Positions 1 to 8,971 are shown, counted from the first letter of the stretch. The stretch: DNA of 19,881 bases from an uncultured Sphingomonadales bacterium (GCA_903893935.1 CAITOD010000352.1:1-19881), one strand, 5' to 3'. Numbers and translations: made by a program. The notes: a model not told the origin generated them from the letters alone.

Positions 1-900
1 CAGCGAAGCGCTGAGCCGATCGTTTGGCGACCACACGAATGAGGCGTCGCCAATCCAGCCTCGATAATTCGCATGCAGGGCACGATAATCGTCACGCTTG
101 TCATAGGCCAGCCGGCCCGTCAGCTTCGACAGCGGCGAAGGGCTATAGATCACCTTGATCGCATAAATCGTGTCGCGAAGGTGCGTGCGCAAGTCCGTCA
201 CATTGCCATCGACCAATGCCAGCCGCGGACTGACCCCCTTGCTGTAACTCTGCGAATATTCGGCCAGGATCACATTTCCGGTGGGGCTGAAATAACCAAT
301 CCCCCCACCGACGCCATATTGTCGAAATCCCAGCGGCTGCAGCACCGGGGAGCTGCTGGCACTAGACAGATACGTCGGATTGACGATCAACCGGATATCG
401 GGTGTGGGATCGACCGTGATCTGATCGTCGGTCAGAAAGACCGTCTGAATATTCTTGACCGAACTGCTGAGATAATTGAACGATGTCAGCTCGCGCTGCG
501 TTTGCCCCGAAAGCGAAATCGTAAAGGGCCCCAGCAGCGGGCTCTGCACGTTGAAATTGCCGTCGAAGCCGGTGTTGTTGAGCTGCTTGTTACAGGCATA
601 GAATTGTTGAAAAATTGATGCGGAAAGGCGACCTTCCCAGTTGCTGTAGTCGGCCGTTACCTGCTGGCTGACCGGCGCTTGCGACAGGCTGTAGCCGATT
701 TTCGCAACGCCAGCGCCGATCGTATCCGCCCGACACGTGCCGGCTTGCGCCGGTGTGCCCGAAGGCAAGCGGAACAGGTTGCCATCCTCCATGCCCTGCA
801 CCGACAGCGAACCATCGAGCACCGGTTCCGCACGGACCGGGGCCGCGGCAAGGCATGCCGCAACCGCCAGGGTCGTTCGCAAAAGGCGCTTGGGTTTCAC
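1..900 (-). CDS. EpsL/BBP2-like outer-membrane beta-barrel protein of EPS export (3' end beyond window)
   Basis: Reading the minus strand from a GTG at 900 gives 300 codons without a stop to the window edge, so the gene is partial. The first residues (MKPKRLLRTTLAVAACLAAA) are a Sec signal peptide, with likely cleavage after APVRA. An AGGAG lies 11 nt before the GTG and supports this start. The mature part alternates polar and aromatic residues. It carries repeats such as YDKRDDYRALHANYRGW and GDASFVWSPNDRLSASL, typical of the strands and turns of EpsL / putative beta-barrel porin-2 proteins in EPS and exosortase loci. The family is thought to form an outer-membrane pore or scaffold for polysaccharide export. 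This fits the ligase, transferases and flippase encoded divergently nearby. The family assignment is by motif resemblance; another polysaccharide-linked barrel is possible. Confidence 0.8.
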   Translation of the reverse strand, partial: MKPKRLLRTTLAVAACLAAAPVRAEPVLDGSLSVQGMEDGNLFRLPSGTPAQAGTCRADTIGAGVAKIGYSLSQAPVSQQVTADYSNWEGRLSASIFQQFYACNKQLNNTGFDGNFNVQSPLLGPFTISLSGQTQRELTSFNYLSSSVKNIQTVFLTDDQITVDPTPDIRLIVNPTYLSSASSSPVLQPLGFRQYGVGGGIGYFSPTGNVILAEYSQSYSKGVSPRLALVDGNVTDLRTHLRDTIYAIKVIYSPSPLSKLTGRLAYDKRDDYRALHANYRGWIGDASFVWSPNDRLSASL

Positions 901-1282
901 TGCCTGATCAACTCCTGTCGCGGGCCGGGCCGCACGATACCTGTTACATTTCAGCCCCGGGCCAGACTTTCGACTGCCCCCGGGCGACGTGGCGTCCTTC
1001 CTTACCGCGCGACGACCCACTCCCCTAGGCCAAGTTTGTGACAGTCGTCTTATTGCATTGTCTCCAAGCCGGTCCAGCAGGAATATCAGCCACAGTGCCA
1101 CCAATCGCCGTCGCGATACTGCGCCCGCATCTGATACAGCCTTGAAAGATAGCCATAGTCCGGCACTATCAGGTGCCATCGTGCAACCAGTCTCCACGCC
1201 ATGCCAGCTTCATTGCCTTTGCCAATTATCCGCTCGGCAGGTCGCGTGCCATCATGTCGCACAACTGCGGCGGTGAACCGAA

Positions 1283-1295
1283 TCCCGATTCGGGA
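1283..1295. repeat. Perfect inverted repeat, possible operator
   Basis: TCCCGA-T-TCGGGA is a perfect 6-bp inverted repeat with a one-base centre. It lies in the gene-free divergent region about 480 bp before the ligase start and 380 bp from the barrel start. The compact symmetry fits a dimeric regulator site better than a hairpin. Its role is unproven. Confidence 0.35.
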
Positions 1296-1418
1296 CGCTA
1301 TGCTCCGCCCGGTCGAGCCTGACGAAGCGCACGCCAGACATCGCGACAGCCAGGTAACCGGCGACACGCACGGGCGATCACGGGATTTTCCGCGAATGCG
1401 CCGCAATTCACAAAGTCA

Positions 1419-1430
1419 CCGCCATGGCGG
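1419..1430. repeat. 12-bp perfect palindrome
   Basis: CCGCCATGGCGG is a perfect 12-base palindrome in the divergent intergenic region. In GC-rich DNA such strings arise by chance fairly often. It is recorded as a possible protein-binding site only. Confidence 0.25.
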
Positions 1431-1766
1431 CCCGATGGTGCGTCCGTACCCCGTGAAACCGCATTGCCATCGGGTGACCGGTTGATTAGATCGTGAGGCC
1501 GAAAGAGACATCCGGGCCGCGGACACGCCATGCGCAAATGACGCGAGAGGGTGATGACTCGAAGCTGAAGGCCTCCAGTATGGACGCGAACAATCACGAT
1601 CTGTCGATGCAAGCGCAATCCCGGCCGGCAGTAAACCTGAGCAGGCTTGCGTGCACATGACGCCGGGTCTGGACTTGGCGCACCCGCGGGTCCTCGTTGC
1701 GGCATGGGGTGATCCGCAGACGGCGGATGCCATCGCTTTTGCGAAATGTTTGAAGGGGCAAATGCG

Positions 1767-3103
1767 ATGCCGACTTTGATCCCGGTAGCCGACGCGCCGC
1801 TGCAACGCGCATATCGGGCGCCTGCGCGCGCTGTGCCGGGTATGCGCGCGCAACCTGATGGCCGATTTTCGCTCGGCTACATCTTTTTGCTCCTTTGCGT
1901 TGTCATCAATTTTACCGGGCTGGGCATTGTCGGCCTCGCCAGCGTGCAACCACCCATTGCAGTCATTGTGTTTCGCTATCTGCTGTGGCCCGCGATTCTC
2001 GTCGGTGCCATTCCGGTGCTGGTGTCAAACGGGTTGTCGTCGTTGCGCAGCATTGCCATGCTGCTTCCGCTCTGGGCGATCGGCATCGTTGCCTCCTTTT
2101 CCGGCTTCGCCTTGCTCATTTCGCTGCGGCTGATGTTCTTCTGGTCATTCGGCATGCTGGCAGCGGCGGTGATCGGCCAAAGGCTGAGCTTTGTCACCGC
2201 CGGGCGGACATTGCTGGCGTTCTACTTCCTGATGGTCGTGGCCTCGATCGGCACCGCCTATCTTTTTCCCGATCTCGGCACCCAGCTCGACGAACATGGC
2301 AAGCTGAACGGTGCGTGGTCGGGGCTGTTCGCGGGCAAATCCGCATTTGGCGAAATCCTTGTCTATTGCAGTCTGTTCGCCGTGATTGTGCCGCGCGTTC
2401 CCCGTTGGTGCGAGCCATCGTGCTCGTCGCAACGATTGTCGCGCTGTACAAGGCGCGTTCGGTCGGCGCAGACATCGCTCTGGTTGCCGCGTGCTATTAC
2501 GTCGTGCTGACGCGCCTGATGAACCGTCTGCGACTGCCGGACGTCATCAAAAGCATGCTGACCCTTGTCACCTTGCTGATATCCGGAGCGGTGGCTGCGG
2601 CTGCCGGGTCCCTGGCGTTGTCGCTGATCGGCAAAGATCTCACGCTGTCAGGGCGGACGCAATTCTGGCCCGCATGGTTTGCCCGAGCGCTGGAAAGCCC
2701 GATTCTGGGTTTTGGCCCTGGCGCCTTCACGATAGGGGGGTCGCCGGTGGTGGTTGACTTGTCCGCCCGGTTTGAATCGTTCGGCTACATCGTCACGCCA
2801 CACAACATGTTCATCGCCGTGCTTGGTGAAGTGGGCATTGCCGGCGTTCTCGCATTTTTCCTGCCACTGCTCTATCTTGCGCTGCTCATGCCGTATCGCC
2901 TGGCGACGCGCGAAGCGCTGTTCGCGGGCGCGTTGGCCTTTGTCTTGCTGATCAGCGGCATTGATGAAACGCGCGAAACTCTCGGGTTGAGCATCAACAC
3001 GCTCCTGTCATTTCTTTTCTATACAATCGCCTTGCGGTCTTCCAACGAGACAACCGGACCGGTCGCGCAAGCGGGGCCCGCCGTTGATGCGGGGGCTTAC
3101 TGA
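1767..3103 (+). pseudogene. O-antigen ligase / polymerase family membrane protein (Wzy_C), interrupted by a frameshift
   Basis: Two adjacent frames together encode one hydrophobic protein of about 445 residues. From ATG 1767 (AAGGGG 8 nt upstream, better placed than ATG 1746) the frame runs through several TM helices to SLFAVIVPR near 2396. Its continuation, SPLVRAIVLVATIVALYKAR, is found in the -1 frame and runs to the stop at 3103. The second part carries the Wzy_C hallmarks: GRTQFWPAWF, then PILGFGPGAF, then PHNMFIAVLGEVGIAGVLAF. Adding one base at 2397-2403, for example a fifth C in the run at 2400-2403, restores a single frame. As read, translation stops at 2510 after 247 residues, the last 37 out of frame, so the periplasmic catalytic part is lost. 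The family joins or polymerises lipid-linked repeat units at the periplasmic face. Either the gene is truly inactivated or the base is a sequence error; the intact downstream frame favours a recent event or an error. Confidence 0.85.
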
Positions 3104-3118
3104 CCGGCCCCCGTTTAT

Positions 3119-3136
3119 CCGCGGCTCAGACCGCGG
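3119..3136. repeat. Short GC-rich hairpin between ligase and glycosyltransferase genes
   Basis: CCGCGG-ctcaga-CCGCGG forms a perfect 6-bp stem 16 bases after the ligase stop. No T-tract follows, so it is not a typical intrinsic terminator. It could attenuate or protect the transcript between the ligase and the downstream transferase. Confidence 0.3.
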
Positions 3137-3178
3137 CCTCTGCGGCCGGCCGGATCACAAGCGAGTGTGCAAATTGCG

Positions 3179-4285
3179 ATGAGCCATCTGTTTCCAAGAT
3201 CGTCGGGCGCGATTGCTCTCTATCCGACCACGACGACCAATCCCTACGTCGGCATGATACGGCGTGGGCTGGAAGTACGTGGCGTGCCGGTTACAGACTG
3301 GTCGCAATGGCGTTTGGGCAACCCGACGCCCCGCGTGCTGCACCTTAACTGGCTGGAAATCCTCTCGCACGGCCGGATTACCCGCCGCAGCCTGCTTGCC
3401 ACACACGTGACTTATCTTCGCCTCGAAGCGCATATGCAGCGGGTTCGCAAGGCGGGTGGTCTGACCGTGTGGACGGCGCACAACGCGCGTCCGCACGAAA
3501 TGGGCGGCGATCGCCGCGCACGGCTGGTGCAACAGTGGATCGATCGAATCGTCGGGCAGGTTGATGCGGTCATCAGCTTGTCAAACGCCGCAATTCCAAT
3601 CATTCGCGAGGCTCACCCGACGCTGGTCGCGCCCATTACGGTCATTCCACACCAGAGCTATCGAGGCGAATATCCGGCGGGCGACAGGGATGGCGCGCGT
3701 GTGCGCTTGGGCATTCCGGCGACCGCGCGGGTATGCGGGATGATCGGGCTGATGCGCCCTTACAAGGAAATCGAACGCGGGCTCGACCTCTTTGAAGACC
3801 TGGAAGCGCCTGATACATGGCTGCTGATCCTGGGCGATTGCTTTGACCCCGACCTCGCGCGCCGTCTGGCCGCGCGTGCAGCGGGCAACCCGCGCGTGAT
3901 TTTCAAGGTAGGCCACCTCGACCAGCAGGCGTTTGCCGACGCCTATGCTGCGTGCGATGCTGTGCTGGCGATGCAGCGCGTGATGCTCAATTCCGGATCG
4001 GTGATGGCCGCGCTGTCGCTCGACCGGCCGGTGATTGCCGAACCGGTCGGATCTTTGCCCGAATTGGCCGAAACGGTCGGCGACGATTGGCTCCGGCTGC
4101 GCAAGCCGCTCAATGCCGAGGCCTTGCGTCACGCCTTGGCCATGCCGCTTCCCGCCGGGAGTCCGGACCTTGCCGCTTTTGATATCAACACGATTGTCGA
4201 GCAGCATCTGAAAGTCTACGGGTTCAATGCTGCAACGCAGCGCAATCCGTCGAGGGAACATGCCAATGCCGCAATCGAAGACTGA
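3179..4285 (+). CDS. GT-B fold glycosyltransferase of EPS assembly (GT1/GT4-like)
   Basis: The 368-residue protein has the two-lobed GT-B layout. The N-terminal lobe has NPYVGMIRRGLEVRGV, VLHLNWLE and LTVWTAHNARPHE, resembling the HLHWPE / WTxHN pattern of bacterial EPS transferases. The C-terminal lobe has GLMRPYKEIERGL, LLILGD and LNSGSVMAALSLDRPVIAEPVGSLPEL, the region that binds the nucleotide-sugar donor in this family. It should add one sugar to the lipid-linked repeat unit at the cytoplasmic membrane face. The start is uncertain: GTG 3167 is in frame, but ATG 3179 gives the more usual N-terminus, and neither has a strong ribosome site. The 3' end overlaps the next transferase by 20-26 bp, implying coupled translation. 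Donor and acceptor sugars cannot be read from the sequence. Confidence 0.85.
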   Translation: MSHLFPRSSGAIALYPTTTTNPYVGMIRRGLEVRGVPVTDWSQWRLGNPTPRVLHLNWLEILSHGRITRRSLLATHVTYLRLEAHMQRVRKAGGLTVWTAHNARPHEMGGDRRARLVQQWIDRIVGQVDAVISLSNAAIPIIREAHPTLVAPITVIPHQSYRGEYPAGDRDGARVRLGIPATARVCGMIGLMRPYKEIERGLDLFEDLEAPDTWLLILGDCFDPDLARRLAARAAGNPRVIFKVGHLDQQAFADAYAACDAVLAMQRVMLNSGSVMAALSLDRPVIAEPVGSLPELAETVGDDWLRLRKPLNAEALRHALAMPLPAGSPDLAAFDINTIVEQHLKVYGFNAATQRNPSREHANAAIED

Positions 4286-5219
4286 CCGATGGGCGGTGGG
4301 TCTGGCGACCTATCGACGCCCCTCCGGCCTGGCGCGGGTGATCGACGGAATCGGCAGGGCCGCGCAGCAGCTTGGCCGGCCGGTCGAACTGATCGTGGTC
4401 GACAACGACGGGACAGATCAGGCGATTGCGGCGCTGGCCGTCGATCATGCAAATGCGGCGGGATTGCCGCTGCATTTCCTGATCGAATCGACGCCGGGCA
4501 TTGCCGCAGCGCGCAACGCCGTGTTTGCGCAGGCAGATGCGCTGGGCGTGCGTTTCATGGCCATGATCGACGACGACGAATGCCCCGATGCACAGTGGTT
4601 GGTGGCACTCGATGCGTGCCGCGAACAGACCGGCGCGCATGTGGTCGGCGGCCCGGTCATGCCCGAATTCCCCGAAGGACGCGAGGACTTGCAACGGATA
4701 GCGCGATGGTGGTCGGTGCAACCGCAGCAGTTGCATGGCAAACCGTTCGTGTTCTGCACCTGCAATTTTTTGATCGACATGGCCGCGATCGCCGATGTAC
4801 CGCGACCGCTGTTCGACCCCAAGTTTGGCTTGAGCGGCGGTGGCGACACGGTGTTCTTCCGCGGCCTGTTCTTTCGCGGGCATCCGATGGCCTGGGCAGA
4901 TCATGCCCTCGTGTTCGAAGACGTGCCCCCGGATCGCGCCTCGCTCGGCTGGATGCGGACACGGCGTTTCCGCGTCGGCAATCACGCTGCGACCTGGGAA
5001 GCGCGTGACCAAGGCAAAGCGAAAGCGATGGCCAAGACCATCGGGCTGACTCTTCGGCTGGCGATCTATCCTTTGCTCGGTCGCGAACCCGAAGCGCGCG
5101 GCGTGGGTTGGTTGTTGGAGTTCGACAAAGTGCGCGGGCGTTGGAACGCGCACCGCGGCGCCCTGTTTATGGAATACGCCCGCGACGATGCGCCTGCCAA
5201 CGAAAAGGCTTGTCGTTGA
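4266..5219 (+). CDS. Family 2 glycosyltransferase
   Basis: This 317-residue GT-A enzyme opens with VGLATYRRPSGLARVIDGI. VELIVVDNDGTD follows at residues 40-51, then STPGIAAARN and the metal-binding MIDDDE at 101-105, the DxD-type motif of GT2. The later GLSGGGDTVFFRGL and FEDVPPDR match the acceptor-side part of such enzymes. It likely transfers a sugar from a nucleotide donor to the growing lipid-linked repeat. There is no large C-terminal membrane domain, so it is not a processive synthase. GAGGG lies 9 nt before ATG 4266 and decides the start; ATG 4260 is an alternative. It overlaps the upstream transferase, and its TGA overlaps the flippase ATG by one base, so the three genes behave as one translational unit. 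Confidence 0.88.
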   Translation: MPQSKTDRWAVGLATYRRPSGLARVIDGIGRAAQQLGRPVELIVVDNDGTDQAIAALAVDHANAAGLPLHFLIESTPGIAAARNAVFAQADALGVRFMAMIDDDECPDAQWLVALDACREQTGAHVVGGPVMPEFPEGREDLQRIARWWSVQPQQLHGKPFVFCTCNFLIDMAAIADVPRPLFDPKFGLSGGGDTVFFRGLFFRGHPMAWADHALVFEDVPPDRASLGWMRTRRFRVGNHAATWEARDQGKAKAMAKTIGLTLRLAIYPLLGREPEARGVGWLLEFDKVRGRWNAHRGALFMEYARDDAPANEKACR

Positions 5220-6511
5220 TGCAAAACGATACGTCGGCAGCCGGCAACCGGCTCAGCCGGTTGCGAGGGGTATCGGCGCGCGGCTGGCAGGCCGCGATGT
5301 CGTCGGTCAGGCTGCGGCAGTTTGCCTTTTCGCTGGGTCCGACGAGCGCAGGGCTCGGCATCCAGTTCGTCACATTTGCGATTACTGCCAAAGGGCTCGG
5401 GGTCGCCGGGTTCGGCACGTATTCGGCGATCCTTGGCGTTTGTGCGATTAGTGTCGAGGCGATCGGTCTGGGCGGGGCAGATCTGCTGGTGCGCGCGACT
5501 GCGCGCGATCGCGGCAGGTTTTCGCGTTATTTCGGCAATATGCTGGTCCTGATAGGGTTGACGACCGTACCGGTCATCGCGTTCTCCGACTATCTGGTGA
5601 AAGACCAACTCGGCATCGGGCTCGACGGCTGGCACTTGCTGATGGCGCTTTGCGGCGAGACGATGGTCGCCCGGATTTCTACTTCGATCGAACTGACGAT
5701 GGTTGCGCATCGCGAGGTATTTCGTGCCAGCCTTATCCGGTTCGCCACGCCCAGCGTGCGACTGGCAGCCGCCATACTTTATTTCTCGATCATGGGCCGT
5801 CACGCTCTGCCCGGATGGATCGAGATCGTGCTGGTGCAGTCGCTACTGATGTCGGCGATGGCGCTGGCGGTTGCGATGGTCCTTTACGGCTGGCCAAAGC
5901 CGACGCTCCTCACCGGCGAGATTGGGGGCGGGGCGGCCTTTGCGGTCAACCAGTTCTCGCGCGCGACCCAGTCAAACCTTGATCGGGTCATACTTGCGCG
6001 TTTTGCCAGTGCAGAAGCTTTGGGCCTCTACAGCGCAGGCGCACGCCTGTTGCAGATCGGCCTGTTTCCGATCCAGGTCATGACGCGCATTCTCTACCCC
6101 GAGTTTTTTGCGCAAGGCGCCAAAGGGATCGCTGCGTCGCGGCGTTTTGCGGTGAGCAATGTTCCGGCGATGCTGGCGGTCGGCATGCTTGCGGGCGGAG
6201 CAGTTGCCCTGGCCGGGTCGTTTGCCCCCTTTGTGCTGGGCAAGGATTTCGCCGGATCACGCACCACCGCGCTGCTTCTGTCGTTTTCGCTGCCGTTGAT
6301 TGCCATGCAATACCTTGCTGCCGACGCGCTGACAGGGGCCGGATTTCAGCGCCTTCGTGCGACCATTTACGGGATGACGGCGGTCTTGTTCGGTCTAATT
6401 CTGGTACTTGGGGCGCGAATTGGCCATTCCACCGGTGTGATCGTCGCCTACCTCGTCGGCCATACAATATTGATGATCACCCTCTGGGCGGCGACAGTTG
6501 TTGTGGAGTGA
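5219..6511 (+). CDS. Wzx-type oligosaccharide flippase (MOP superfamily)
   Basis: The 430-residue protein is almost entirely membrane-spanning, with about 12 predicted helices, matching the usual length of polysaccharide flippases. The first helices read FAFSLGPTSAGLGIQFVTFAI and AGFGTYSAILGVCAISVEAIGLGGADLL. The middle has NQFSRATQSNLDRVILARFASAEALGLYSAGARL, a typical Wzx pattern in which a conserved helix with charged residues follows the central loop. It would move undecaprenyl-linked repeats from the cytoplasmic to the periplasmic face, handing them to the Wzy-type polymerase whose gene is frameshifted 2 kb upstream. ATG 5219 shares its A with the previous TGA, and AAGG lies 10 nt before it. 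An upstream in-frame start at 5108 would overlap the GT2 gene heavily and is unlikely. Confidence 0.88.
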   Translation: MQNDTSAAGNRLSRLRGVSARGWQAAMSSVRLRQFAFSLGPTSAGLGIQFVTFAITAKGLGVAGFGTYSAILGVCAISVEAIGLGGADLLVRATARDRGRFSRYFGNMLVLIGLTTVPVIAFSDYLVKDQLGIGLDGWHLLMALCGETMVARISTSIELTMVAHREVFRASLIRFATPSVRLAAAILYFSIMGRHALPGWIEIVLVQSLLMSAMALAVAMVLYGWPKPTLLTGEIGGGAAFAVNQFSRATQSNLDRVILARFASAEALGLYSAGARLLQIGLFPIQVMTRILYPEFFAQGAKGIAASRRFAVSNVPAMLAVGMLAGGAVALAGSFAPFVLGKDFAGSRTTALLLSFSLPLIAMQYLAADALTGAGFQRLRATIYGMTAVLFGLILVLGARIGHSTGVIVAYLVGHTILMITLWAATVVVE

Positions 6512-6547
6512 TTTCTAGGGTCGGCCAATGTGACCAACACAGCTTGT

Positions 6548-6582
6548 GCGGCCGGAATCGCGATGACGCCAATTCCGACCGC
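6548..6582. terminator. Hairpin between convergent flippase and GH16 genes
   Basis: GCGGCCGGAAT (6548-6558) pairs with ATTCCGACCGC (6572-6582), an 11-bp stem with one mismatch and a 13-nt loop. It sits midway between two convergent stop codons, where a bidirectional terminator is expected. There is no clear T-run on either side, so it may be factor-assisted or only protect 3' ends. Confidence 0.45.
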
Positions 6583-6617
6583 CATAACACCCGCCGAATA
6601 CGCAAATTTGCGAGCGG

Positions 6618-8684
6618 TTACAACACGCCGATGTAATCGGCCCCGTGTGGTGTCAGCGTGCTGGCATGAATGATGTGATCGCTGACCAGCTCTGCAACCG
6701 TCAGGCCATTGAACGCGATATAGCTTGTCGAACTGAAGACGATTTCCGCGCCCAGACTGTTTTGATGCAGCGTGAAACTCTCGCCTTTCAGCGCGGTCAG
6801 ATTGATGCTGTCTTTTGCCGGGTTGAAGTTGGTAATGATGTCCGCCCCGGGGTTGACCGTGAACACGTAGCTGTTGGTCCCGCTGCCGCCCTCGAGCTTG
6901 TCATTGCCGGCACCCGGCTTGAACACGGTGTTTGCAGTGCCGCCGATCAGCGTGTCGTTGCCGGTGGCGCCGCCGACCAGCGTGTCATTCAACGCGTCGC
7001 CGGTGATCGTGTCGTTCATGCTGTTGCCGGTCCCCATCGTCGCATTGCCGGTGAGCACCAGATTCTGGACGTTCGCGGGCAGCACATAGTTGACCGATGC
7101 GTAAATCGTGCTGTTGCCGCCATTGGCTTGCTGGATAACCTGCGTCTGGGCATTGCTGACATGAAACGTGTCGTTGACGCCGTTGCCGTAGAGCGTGGTC
7201 GCTCCTGCGGCATCGGTCAGTGTCTGGTTGCCGCCGCTCAGGCTCGTTACGCTGGAGGGGACATTGGCCAGACTGTAAGCCTGGATGCTGGAAATCTGCA
7301 GCGAAGCCCCGGTAAAGGTGGAAGGCGTCGAACTGCTCAGCGCAAGATCGGCGACCATGTACATCGGCCCGTTCATATCCGCGGGCGTTGCTTCGCTGCG
7401 CACGGCGGCGCCGTCGACGTACCAGGTAATCGTGCTGGCGGTCCACAGCACGCCGAACGTGTGGAAGCCCGATGACAGGTTGGGCATGTAAACGCTGCTC
7501 TGTTCCGAGACATTGCTGCCGGTGGCATAGGAATGCGAGGTCGTGGTGATCGTGTCGGCCGTGGTTGCTTCCATCACGTCGATCTCGGCTTTGTTGCCGT
7601 TAGCCGAATAGAGCCAGAATGCCGGCCATGCTCCGCCACCGGCCTGGACATCCATGGTTGCCTGAAAATAGCCGTAAGTCTGCGTGAAGCTGTCTCTGGT
7701 CGAAATCATGCCAGATGTGTATTGGTATCCCGACAGGCCGGCGACGTCGGCGGCCGGAGCCGGCGCCGCGTGGATCGTCAACACGCCGTTGCTGACCGAG
7801 AACGGATTGAGCCCCAGCGCTTTGCCGGTGGTCGCCGAAACGAGCGTCGGATCGACGTAGAGTTCCTTTTCGCCCTGAGCCGAAATGGTCCGCGCCAGCG
7901 TGCCGGTGTCGTTCCCGCCCCAGCCGTAATCGGTGCTCCAGATGTCGCCGGCGCTGGTCGGGCCCGCGTTGAACGAGGAGTTGAACTGCCCGTTGAAAGA
8001 CAAGGCGAGATTGGTGGGCGCGTTGTCGAGCAGGAAATTGGCCGCAGTGAAGCTCGACAGCGTGGTGTTGGAAAACTTGATCGCGCCGGTGGAGCCGAGC
8101 TTGAGCACCACATCCGATCCGACCTGGGTCATCGCGGCTTCGACCTGGGCAAAGGTCTGGAACTGCGAATAGCCGGCAAGTTCCACCGTATCCGTGTGGA
8201 CACCGGTGGTTGTGCTTGCGCCAGGGTGAAAGTTGGTAATCACGTCATCGCCGGAATTGGCGACGAACTTGTAATTGTCGCCAGCCACACCGGTCAGCAC
8301 GTCATTGCCGGTGCCCGACTGGATCGTGATGTTGGCGACTTTGCTGACAATGCAGTCGTTCAGATTGTTGCCGATTACGCCGCTCGAAGCACTTGTGACA
8401 ATCATGTCCTGCACATTGGCAGGCATGATATAGTTGCTGTTAACCGATATTGTGTTCACAGCGGTGCTCACCGGCTCGGTGATCGTATCGCCACTGACGA
8501 CACCAATAATTGTGTCGCCGCCACCTTGACCGATGAAAGTCTGCGCCGCAGTGGTCAATTCGACATAGTTTGATCCAGCATGGCCATTAATAACACTTGA
8601 TCCGGTACTGGATGCCACAAGCAGGTTCTTGGGCGTAGGAGAAGTCGGCACAACTGCCCCGAAATAATTTAATACCGCGCTCAT
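6618..8684 (-). CDS. Secreted RTX-repeat GH16 family glycanase (ExsH/PlyB-like polysaccharide depolymerase)
   Basis: The 688-residue protein has a GH16 beta-jellyroll domain at about residues 226-471, with the catalytic motif EIDVME (E367 nucleophile, D369, E372 acid/base) preceded by GAWPAFWLYS. Both flanks hold nonapeptide-type calcium-binding repeats: GQGGGDTIIG and SGTGNDVLTG before it, GATGNDTLIG and GAGNDKLEGG after it. No Sec signal is present. The glycine/aspartate repeats and C-terminal location fit secretion by a type I ABC exporter, with folding on extracellular calcium. Rhizobial ExsH has a similar combination and trims succinoglycan. Here the likely substrate is the EPS made by the neighbouring genes. 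ATG 8684 is chosen because GGAG lies 5 nt upstream; GTG 8690 is in frame but lacks a site. No type I secretion genes are in the window. Confidence 0.9.
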   Translation of the reverse strand: MSAVLNYFGAVVPTSPTPKNLLVASSTGSSVINGHAGSNYVELTTAAQTFIGQGGGDTIIGVVSGDTITEPVSTAVNTISVNSNYIMPANVQDMIVTSASSGVIGNNLNDCIVSKVANITIQSGTGNDVLTGVAGDNYKFVANSGDDVITNFHPGASTTTGVHTDTVELAGYSQFQTFAQVEAAMTQVGSDVVLKLGSTGAIKFSNTTLSSFTAANFLLDNAPTNLALSFNGQFNSSFNAGPTSAGDIWSTDYGWGGNDTGTLARTISAQGEKELYVDPTLVSATTGKALGLNPFSVSNGVLTIHAAPAPAADVAGLSGYQYTSGMISTRDSFTQTYGYFQATMDVQAGGGAWPAFWLYSANGNKAEIDVMEATTADTITTTSHSYATGSNVSEQSSVYMPNLSSGFHTFGVLWTASTITWYVDGAAVRSEATPADMNGPMYMVADLALSSSTPSTFTGASLQISSIQAYSLANVPSSVTSLSGGNQTLTDAAGATTLYGNGVNDTFHVSNAQTQVIQQANGGNSTIYASVNYVLPANVQNLVLTGNATMGTGNSMNDTITGDALNDTLVGGATGNDTLIGGTANTVFKPGAGNDKLEGGSGTNSYVFTVNPGADIITNFNPAKDSINLTALKGESFTLHQNSLGAEIVFSSTSYIAFNGLTVAELVSDHIIHASTLTPHGADYIGVL

Positions 8685-8828
8685 AAACACTCCATCCCTT
8701 GGTTGCGGTGATTATGGCGAGTGCGCGTGTAGGAACAGTGCTGTTGTTAGCTTAAGCCCGAAGCAAGCTGTCTTCCCATCCTGCGCGGTCCGTGCGGCGC
8801 AGATTCGCGTAAATGGCGCGATCCCCTG

Positions 8829-8855
8829 GTTAATTTCCGATCAACCGGAATTAAC
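8829..8855. promoter_or_regulatory. Imperfect inverted repeat upstream of the GH16 gene
   Basis: GTTAATTtCCG (8829-8839) and CGGAATTAAC (8846-8855) form a 10-bp inverted repeat with a one-base bulge and a 6-base centre. It lies about 145 bp before the GH16 start, in the 287-bp gap after the ArnT-like gene. It is AT-rich relative to its surroundings and has no T-tract, so an operator is more likely than a terminator. The regulator is unknown. Confidence 0.4.
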
Positions 8856-8971
8856 GGCGGCCCCAATCAAAATTTGTAAAAATTCAAACGTGTTATGTGA
8901 CCGCATCGATAGCTGTCGATCTTGCCCGGCTCGATTCGGTAATTTTTCGGGCACCTCTGACCGCGATTGAG

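Larger units (their letters stand above)
901..1766. other. Gene-free region between divergent EPS genes
   Basis: These 866 bp separate the minus-strand barrel gene from the plus-strand ligase gene. Reading frames here are short, overlap on both strands and show no recognisable domain. The best plus-strand candidate is an open frame ending at 1779 (67 codons after the preceding stop at 1555, containing VLVAAWGDPQTADAIAFAK). It has no convincing start or ribosome site, so I do not call it a gene. The region must hold the promoters for both directions. It also contains two short perfect inverted repeats, listed separately. No clear -35/-10 pair could be assigned by eye. Confidence 0.6.

Noticed and set aside
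1558..1779. Small protein gene just before the ligase
   Set aside because: The frame looks mildly protein-like but has no plausible start codon with a ribosome site and overlaps the ligase start.
2391..2410. Programmed -1 ribosomal frameshift joining the ligase halves
   Set aside because: There is no X-XXY-YYZ slippery heptamer or obvious downstream stem at the junction; a one-base indel in the C run is simpler.
7533..8573. 346-codon open frame on the plus strand opposite the GH16 gene
   Set aside because: It is an antisense shadow of the repeat-rich glycanase; its Arg/Gly-rich product has no recognisable fold.
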